The notes beneath the pieces are model-generated. The model was not told where the DNA came from, ran no database searches, and saw only the letters and a list, made by a program, of their open reading frames with translations. Shown here in pieces: positions 6,318 to 10,104 of a stretch of DNA of 10,104 nt. Within the stretch, counting starts at the first letter, position 1; each line of letters starts with the position of its first letter. Made by a program: the position numbers and the translations under genes. The stretch is from Betaproteobacteria bacterium RIFCSPLOWO2_02_FULL_62_17. Its GTDB lineage: Bacteria; Pseudomonadota; Gammaproteobacteria; Burkholderiales; SG8-39. The stretch lies in NCBI GenBank assembly GCA_001770355.1, contig MEQV01000269.1, positions 5,723-15,826 of the forward strand, given 5' to 3'.

Positions 6318-7610
6318 ATGAAAACCGCCGTATCGATTTTTGCCTTAACTGCATTCGCCATGACGCCGGCCATCGCCGCCGACCCGGCCAAGATCAACTG
6401 GTCGAAAATCCCGGTAAAGAGTGAAACGCTGTTTTATCCGGCTCAGGCCTCTTACGAGTGGGTGCGCAGCGACAAGCACCCGGGCGCGTCGGTGGTCCAG
6501 ACCGGGGGCGCCTGTGTCACCTGCCATGAAGGCAAGCAAAAGGCCATGGGCGACAAACTGGTCAAGGGCGGGCTGATGGATCCGATGCCGGTCAAGGGCA
6601 AGAAAGGCACCATTGATCTGAAGGTGCAGGCGGCCTACGACGCCAAGAATGCCTACTTCCGCTTCCAGTGGAAGACGCAGTACCCGGACCCGGGCACCGA
6701 ACACCAGTACCTTCGCTTCGACGGCAAGGCGTGGAAAGTCCACGGCTATCCCAAGCTTGACCAGGTGGTGCAGGAAGGCAAGCAGCCGGCCATCTACGAA
6801 GAGCGCATGACGATCATGCTCGACGACGGCAAGGTGCCGGGTTTTGCCCAGCAGGGCTGCTGGCTGACCTGCCACGATGGCATGCGCGACATGGCCAAGC
6901 AGTTCACCAGCGAAGAGGTGAAAGCCAACCCATTGCTGACGGCGATCAAGAAGAACGACGTGCGCAAGTATCTGCCATCCACGCGCACCAATCCCTCGGA
7001 CTGGAAGACCGGCAAGTCGCTCGAGGAGATCGCCAAGCTCAAGGCCGCCGGCGCATTTGTCGAGCTGATCCAGTGGCGCGGTCACCGTTCCAACCCGGTC
7101 GGCATGGCCGATGACGGTTATGTGCTCGATTTTCGCTATTCCGACGCGGGCAAGGACATGTTCAGCGGCAATGCCGACGCGAAGACACACGCGCCGAAGT
7201 TCATGTGGGACCAGAAGAAGGTGGGCTACAAGTCGATCACCGCGAAGGACCTGCGCAAGGGCAACCATTTCCTGATCCGCGAGGTCAATGCCGTGCCCTT
7301 CGACCCCAACGCGGGCTGGAAAGAAGGCGACATGATCCCCGACTATATGACGAGCCGCGCGGATGCCGCCGGCTCCGCGGCCGACAACAACGCCATCGCC
7401 AACTGGAAACAAGGCACCTGGACCCTCGTGATGGTCCGTCCCCTGGGGCTTAGCAACAGCGATGACAAGGCCCTCAAGGACGGCGGTGTCTACAACGTCG
7501 GCTTTGCGGTGCACGACGACAACATCACCACCCGCGGCCACCACGTTTCGTTCGTCAGGACGCTGGGGCTCGGCGCCAAAGCGGACATTCAAGCCGTCAA
7601 GCTGCCCTGA
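6318..7610 (+). CDS. Secreted ethylbenzene-dehydrogenase-related heme protein with two c-heme-like motifs
   Basis: This 430-residue protein is predicted periplasmic. A Sec signal peptide (residues 1-20 or 21, ending TPAIAA) is followed by the mature protein. A canonical c-heme motif CVTCH lies at 66-70. A second cysteine motif, CWLTCH at 181-186, has three residues between the cysteines instead of two. The rest resembles the EB_dh domain known from the heme-b-binding gamma subunit of ethylbenzene dehydrogenase and related DMSO-reductase-family enzymes: AAYDAKNAYFRFQWKT, YEERMTIMLDDG, WLTCHDGMRDM, WRGHRSNPVG, WTLVMVRPL and VGFAVHDDN. It probably carries electrons in the periplasm. No molybdenum catalytic subunit is adjacent, so the partner is unknown. 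The start is firm, with AGAGGA four bases upstream, and the gene appears to be transcribed alone behind an FNR-like site. Confidence 0.85.
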   Translation: MKTAVSIFALTAFAMTPAIAADPAKINWSKIPVKSETLFYPAQASYEWVRSDKHPGASVVQTGGACVTCHEGKQKAMGDKLVKGGLMDPMPVKGKKGTIDLKVQAAYDAKNAYFRFQWKTQYPDPGTEHQYLRFDGKAWKVHGYPKLDQVVQEGKQPAIYEERMTIMLDDGKVPGFAQQGCWLTCHDGMRDMAKQFTSEEVKANPLLTAIKKNDVRKYLPSTRTNPSDWKTGKSLEEIAKLKAAGAFVELIQWRGHRSNPVGMADDGYVLDFRYSDAGKDMFSGNADAKTHAPKFMWDQKKVGYKSITAKDLRKGNHFLIREVNAVPFDPNAGWKEGDMIPDYMTSRADAAGSAADNNAIANWKQGTWTLVMVRPLGLSNSDDKALKDGGVYNVGFAVHDDNITTRGHHVSFVRTLGLGAKADIQAVKLP

Positions 7611-7617
7611 GCTGAAC

Positions 7618-7644
7618 GCCCCCGTCGCCATCCGGCACGGGGGC
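7618..7644. terminator. Strong GC hairpin between convergent cytochrome and clsC genes
   Basis: GCCCCCGT (7618-7625) pairs perfectly with ACGGGGGC (7637-7644) around an 11-base loop. It starts eight bases after the cytochrome stop codon and lies 25 bases beyond the clsC stop on the other strand. Position and strength suggest a bidirectional terminator. The T-run is poor on both strands (TCTGCT on plus), so efficiency is uncertain. Confidence 0.6.
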
Positions 7645-7668
7645 TCTGCTGTCCGCGCCGGTCAAGAG

Positions 7669-9273
7669 TCAGAGCAATTCCTCCGGTGCCAGCGCGCCGA
7701 GCAGGCCCGAGAGGATGCGCCGCCACCAGCTTGCCAGAGGCTCGCTGGTGTAGCGTACCTCCTCGCCCTGGTCGTGGCCGATCCAGGCAAGCGGCGAGTT
7801 CTCGTCGCCGGATTTGCTCAGCTCGACGCGGAACGCTTGATCGAGCGATGTCGCCTCGTCGAACAAGGTGCCGAGCTGCCCACCCAGCGCCGTGCTCTCG
7901 GCCAACACCGCGACCTCGGTATTCAACAGGCGTGAACGCGGATCAAGATTCATCGAGCCGACAAGCATGGTCTTGCGGTCCACGACCACCGCCTTGGCGT
8001 GCAGGCTGGCGCCGGAGGATAAGCCTTGGCGCGCGCCTCCGGTTCGCGTGGCGCCCGGCCGCAATTCGTGCAGCTCGATGCCGCGGGCGAGCAGCCGTGC
8101 ACGGTAGCGCGCGTAGCCGGCGTGCACGGCCGGAACATCCGTGGACGCCAGTGAATTCGTGAGCACCCTCACGCGCACACCGCGCCGGGTGAGGCTGCCG
8201 AGCACTTCGATGCCGCGCTCGCTCGGGATGAAATAAGGGGAAACCAGTATCACTTCCTGCTGTGCGGCCTCAATGAGCTTGCGCAGCACCGGAAATATGT
8301 TTCCCTGATCTACGTCGATTTTCTCCGCGGGCTTGCCTGGCGTGTCATAGATCGCGGTCGCCTGTGCCGGAAGCAAGGGCAGTTGCCCACCGCGTACCAG
8401 TCGCCCGAGATCCGTCGCACGCATGGTCCGCGCATAGTCCGTTTCTCGAAACCGCTCCGCGCGCGCCGCCATCTGCGACATGATCTCATCAAGATGAGCT
8501 TGCCCCGGCAGTTCGCCCAGAAACGCGGCGATCGGCACCGCCCAATCGCTGTTCCAGTATTCGTCGAAGCTGCGCGAGACCTGCGTTACAACCGGTCCGG
8601 CCGCAAACACGTCGAGGTCGGCAAAACTTTCCTCGCCGCGCATATCGAAGTAGGCATCGCCGAGATTGCGCCCGCCGATTACCGCGGCCGCGTTGTCGGC
8701 GATCCACAACTTGTTGTGCATGCGGCGGTTGAGCCGGGCGCCTTCGCCCAGGAAGTCCAGCAGTTGCGACAGGCCCAATGGCCCCCGGCGCAGAAACGGA
8801 TTGAACACTCGCACCTGGAAATTCGGATGCGCAGCGAGGGTCGCGAAATTGAAATCGCGTCCGACCGCGTACATATCGTCGATCAGCAGCCGCACGCGCA
8901 CACCCCGCTGGGCTGCGCGCAGCGCCCTGTAGAGCAGCAGCGTGGCGGTCGCGTCCTCCGCCACGACGTAATACTGAAGATCGAGCGTGCGCTGCGCCGA
9001 TTCGGCCAGAGCTGCCCGAACCAGGAATGCTTCCTGTCCGGATGACAACAAATGAAAGCCGGACCGGCCGGGCGCCTCCGCGAGCTGGGCCGCGAAGCTG
9101 CGCCCGAGGAAAGTCTCCTCGGGATGATCGATCGCATAAGACAGGGGGCGCGGCGTGTCGTAACGAACCGACGCACAGCTCACCAGGAGCGCCGCGGTGA
9201 GAACGGCGAGTGTGCCGCGTATTGCGCTCACCCCGCAGAAAGATTCACTCCGGACATTGGTCGTGTACTTCAA
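7669..9273 (-). CDS. ClsC-like phospholipase D family lipoprotein (cardiolipin synthase C type)
   Basis: This phospholipase D superfamily protein has two HKD motifs. The first is HNKLWIAD (H186, K188, D193) followed by GGRNLGDAYF; the second is HAKAVVVD (H425, K427, D432) followed by GSMNLDPRS. Two-HKD proteins of this type, such as E. coli ClsC (YmdC), make cardiolipin by phosphatidyl transfer; this protein is somewhat longer. The N-terminus has a hydrophobic stretch ending LLVSC, a lipobox, so the protein is probably a lipoprotein acting at the outer face of a membrane. No ATG start exists near the N-terminus. TTG at 9273 is preferred for its ribosome binding site GAAGGG (9280-9285), giving 534 residues. 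GTG at 9231 gives a more typical 18-residue signal but a weaker site. Whether it makes cardiolipin or cleaves phospholipids cannot be told by eye. Confidence 0.9.
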   Translation of the reverse strand: MKYTTNVRSESFCGVSAIRGTLAVLTAALLVSCASVRYDTPRPLSYAIDHPEETFLGRSFAAQLAEAPGRSGFHLLSSGQEAFLVRAALAESAQRTLDLQYYVVAEDATATLLLYRALRAAQRGVRVRLLIDDMYAVGRDFNFATLAAHPNFQVRVFNPFLRRGPLGLSQLLDFLGEGARLNRRMHNKLWIADNAAAVIGGRNLGDAYFDMRGEESFADLDVFAAGPVVTQVSRSFDEYWNSDWAVPIAAFLGELPGQAHLDEIMSQMAARAERFRETDYARTMRATDLGRLVRGGQLPLLPAQATAIYDTPGKPAEKIDVDQGNIFPVLRKLIEAAQQEVILVSPYFIPSERGIEVLGSLTRRGVRVRVLTNSLASTDVPAVHAGYARYRARLLARGIELHELRPGATRTGGARQGLSSGASLHAKAVVVDRKTMLVGSMNLDPRSRLLNTEVAVLAESTALGGQLGTLFDEATSLDQAFRVELSKSGDENSPLAWIGHDQGEEVRYTSEPLASWWRRILSGLLGALAPEELL

Positions 9274-9285
9274 GCGAATCCCTTC

Positions 9286-9403
9286 GCCAGTGAACAGGGC
9301 CGGCCCGCGAACTGGGAAAATAATCAGCACCCACGCTCTTCCAGAAGCATAACCTCGCCAGCAGCTTGATGCGGCGCGAATTCTGTATTGCCGCCGTTGC
9401 TTA
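9286..9403. other. Upstream region of clsC with no recognisable gene
   Basis: Between the clsC ribosome binding site and the phosphorylase remnant, no coding similarity is seen. It presumably holds the clsC promoter on the minus strand. TATATT, read on that strand near 9405-9410, is a possible -10 element, but no convincing -35 was found. Confidence 0.3.
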
Positions 9404-9583
9404 GAATATACGCGCGCGCGAATGCATATGGAGCGCCGCCGCTTCCATCTCCACCGCGAGCAATCCCGTCTTCTGCACCGATGCAATCGCTTCGTCGGTC
9501 TCTCGAAACGGAGCCTCGGTCGTCAACGTCGCGCCGCACTCGACGCTTACGCCGATGCCGTCAAATCCACCGTCAAGAGGCAA
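9404..9583 (-). pseudogene. Remnant of a nucleoside phosphorylase (PNP/UDP family) with a frameshift
   Basis: The minus strand encodes ALRLPLDGG, then GVSVECGATLTTEAPFRETDE and GLLAVEMEAAAL, typical of the C-terminal half of PNP_UDP-family nucleoside phosphorylases, including the EMEAAA substrate-binding segment. The expected continuation, YAFARA, is present but in another frame. An extra two bases near 9428-9431 (CA in CTCCATATG on the minus strand) would explain the shift. Just downstream is (CG)5 at 9411-9420, after which similarity is lost. Similarity also fades beyond about 9600 and no start is visible. It is therefore a decayed fragment rather than a working gene. A sequencing error could explain the frameshift alone, but not the missing ends. 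Confidence 0.65.
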
Positions 9584-9663
9584 TCGCAGTGCAGAATCCG
9601 CTGCGCACCAAAGACTTTGTCCTTGACATCAGGCGCTGGGTGCAAAACCCATCCAAGGGCAAT

Positions 9664-9692
9664 TTGCTGAATTAGAAGACGCGGGCTAAAAT
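9664..9692 (+). promoter_or_regulatory. Sigma70-like promoter for the fluoride riboswitch-crcB transcript
   Basis: A -35 element TTGCTG (9664-9669) and a -10 element TAAAAT (9687-9692) are separated by exactly 17 bases. The predicted start at about 9699-9700 is two or three bases before the first paired G of the fluoride aptamer. This agreement supports both calls. TAATAT at 9692-9697 is a less well spaced alternative -10. Confidence 0.7.
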
Positions 9693-9701
9693 AATATCAG
9701 T

Positions 9702-9760
9702 GGAGATGGCATTCCTCCCTTAACCGCCTCACGTTTCTTTCGGGGCTGATGATGCCTGCG
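9702..9760 (+). ncRNA. Fluoride riboswitch (crcB motif) aptamer
   Basis: This cis-acting RNA binds fluoride and turns on downstream fluoride export genes. The conserved crcB-motif segments appear in order: GGAGATGGCATTCCTCC, AACCGCC and GCTGATGATGCCTGCG. The first stem pairs GGAG (9702-9705) with CTCC (9715-9718). The second pairs GCCTC (9726-9730) with GGGGC (9742-9746). The long-range pseudoknot pairs GGCAT (9708-9712) with ATGCC (9752-9756). This is the layout of structurally solved fluoride aptamers. The downstream gene is crcB/fluC, the classic partner. Confidence 0.95.
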
Positions 9761-9823
9761 TTAGTACCCGGACGGGTCGCGTAGGTGTTTCCTGTCCAAG
9801 AATAATCAACAAATCCGGACAGG
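9755..9823 (+). promoter_or_regulatory. Candidate translational expression platform of the fluoride riboswitch
   Basis: CCTGTCC (9791-9797) can pair with GGACAGG (9817-9823), covering the crcB ribosome binding region just before ATG 9827. The same CCTGTCC can instead pair over all seven bases (one G-U) with GGACGGG (9770-9776), which would free that region. A third hairpin, CCTGCG (9755-9760) with CGC and AGG (9778-9785) plus ACCC/GGGT (9766-9769 with 9774-9777), would hold GGACGGG and also uses CC of the aptamer pseudoknot. No T-run follows, so control is probably at translation. All pairings are by eye. Confidence 0.6.
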
Positions 9824-9826
9824 ACC

Positions 9827-10104
9827 ATGTGGAAACCGATCCTCGCCATTTCTTTGGGTGCCGCCTTCGGCGCGCTGATGCGCTGGCAATTGGGCCTCAA
9901 GCTCAACAGTTTTTTTCCCTCCTTGCCTCCGGGCACCCTCACTGCAAACCTGGTAGGCGGCTACATCATCGGTTTGGCACTTGCTTATTTCGCGCAGGCG
10001 CCGGGCATCGTGCCGGAGTGGCGTCTATTCATCATCACCGGTTTCTGTGGCGGGCTGACCACGTTCTCCACGTTTTCCGCCGAAGTCGTAACACTTCTAC
10101 AAGA
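9827..10104 (+). CDS. crcB: Fluoride ion channel CrcB/FluC, N-terminal part (3' end outside window)
   Basis: CrcB/FluC proteins are small four-helix inner-membrane channels that work as dual-topology dimers and let fluoride leave the cell. The first 92 codons are present, about three quarters of a usual 125-residue protein. Family signatures are GAAFGALMRW (11-20, with the conserved R19), GTLTANLVGGY (36-46, with N41), and GFCGGLTTFSTFSAE (72-86). The last contains the phenylalanine pair F80 and F83 lining the fluoride path and the Thr/Ser residues of the central sodium site. The ATG at 9827 is used because homology starts there. AGGA (9821-9824) is only two bases away and CGGA (9816-9819) seven bases away; both lie in or against the hairpin that may hide the site. 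A fluoride riboswitch precedes the gene. Confidence 0.96.
   Translation, partial: MWKPILAISLGAAFGALMRWQLGLKLNSFFPSLPPGTLTANLVGGYIIGLALAYFAQAPGIVPEWRLFIITGFCGGLTTFSTFSAEVVTLLQ

Noticed and set aside
6345..7631. Long minus-strand open frame opposite the cytochrome gene
   Set aside because: It is an antisense shadow of a gene with a signal peptide, heme motif and good ribosome binding site; no motif of its own was seen.
9411..9420. (CG)5 run as a Z-DNA or regulatory repeat
   Set aside because: Ten bases of alternating CG in a GC-rich genome is not remarkable; it is only noted as lying beside the frameshift.
9388..9675. Plus-strand open frame of 95 codons before the riboswitch
   Set aside because: It runs antisense to the phosphorylase remnant, has no recognisable domain, and ends inside the crcB promoter region.

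Overview
The window is a GC-rich, densely coded piece of a Gram-negative chromosome, most likely from a beta- or gammaproteobacterium. The clues are a lipoprotein-type ClsC-like phospholipase D, a Ni/Zn-type GloA glyoxalase, long two-domain ChrA transporters, a periplasmic heme protein of the ethylbenzene-dehydrogenase family behind an FNR/ANR-like site, and a fluoride riboswitch ahead of crcB/fluC. The species cannot be named from this. No tRNA, rRNA, CRISPR array, insertion sequence or phage gene was seen.

Layout. The window opens inside an MFS transporter gene (+, 5' end missing). A structured 120-base gap with a T-run follows, then the first chromate-type transporter (chrA-1, +). Converging on it is a minus-strand cluster, in transcription order: a PadR-family regulator, a dual-specificity-type phosphatase, and an EntS-like MFS exporter. 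The phosphatase stop and exporter start share one base. Diverging from padR is a plus-strand pair: gloA (glyoxalase I), then a second chromate-type transporter (chrA-2). Next is a single-gene unit for a secreted EB_dh-type cytochrome with two c-heme-like motifs, preceded by a good FNR/ANR-like site. A strong hairpin separates it from a convergent minus-strand ClsC-like lipoprotein gene. Behind the clsC start lies a broken remnant of a nucleoside phosphorylase gene. The window ends in a fluoride-responsive unit: a sigma70-like promoter, fluoride riboswitch aptamer, a by-eye translational expression platform, and the first 92 codons of crcB/fluC.

The region mostly concerns membrane transport, with anion or toxicant handling as a theme: two CHR transporters, FluC for fluoride, two MFS carriers, and methylglyoxal detoxification. 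The best mechanistic signals are in non-coding DNA. These are the fluoride riboswitch with mutually exclusive helices that could hide or release the crcB ribosome binding site, and the FNR-like box ahead of the cytochrome gene. The least familiar coding unit is padR-phosphatase-MFS. I did not find a clearly unprecedented multi-gene system.
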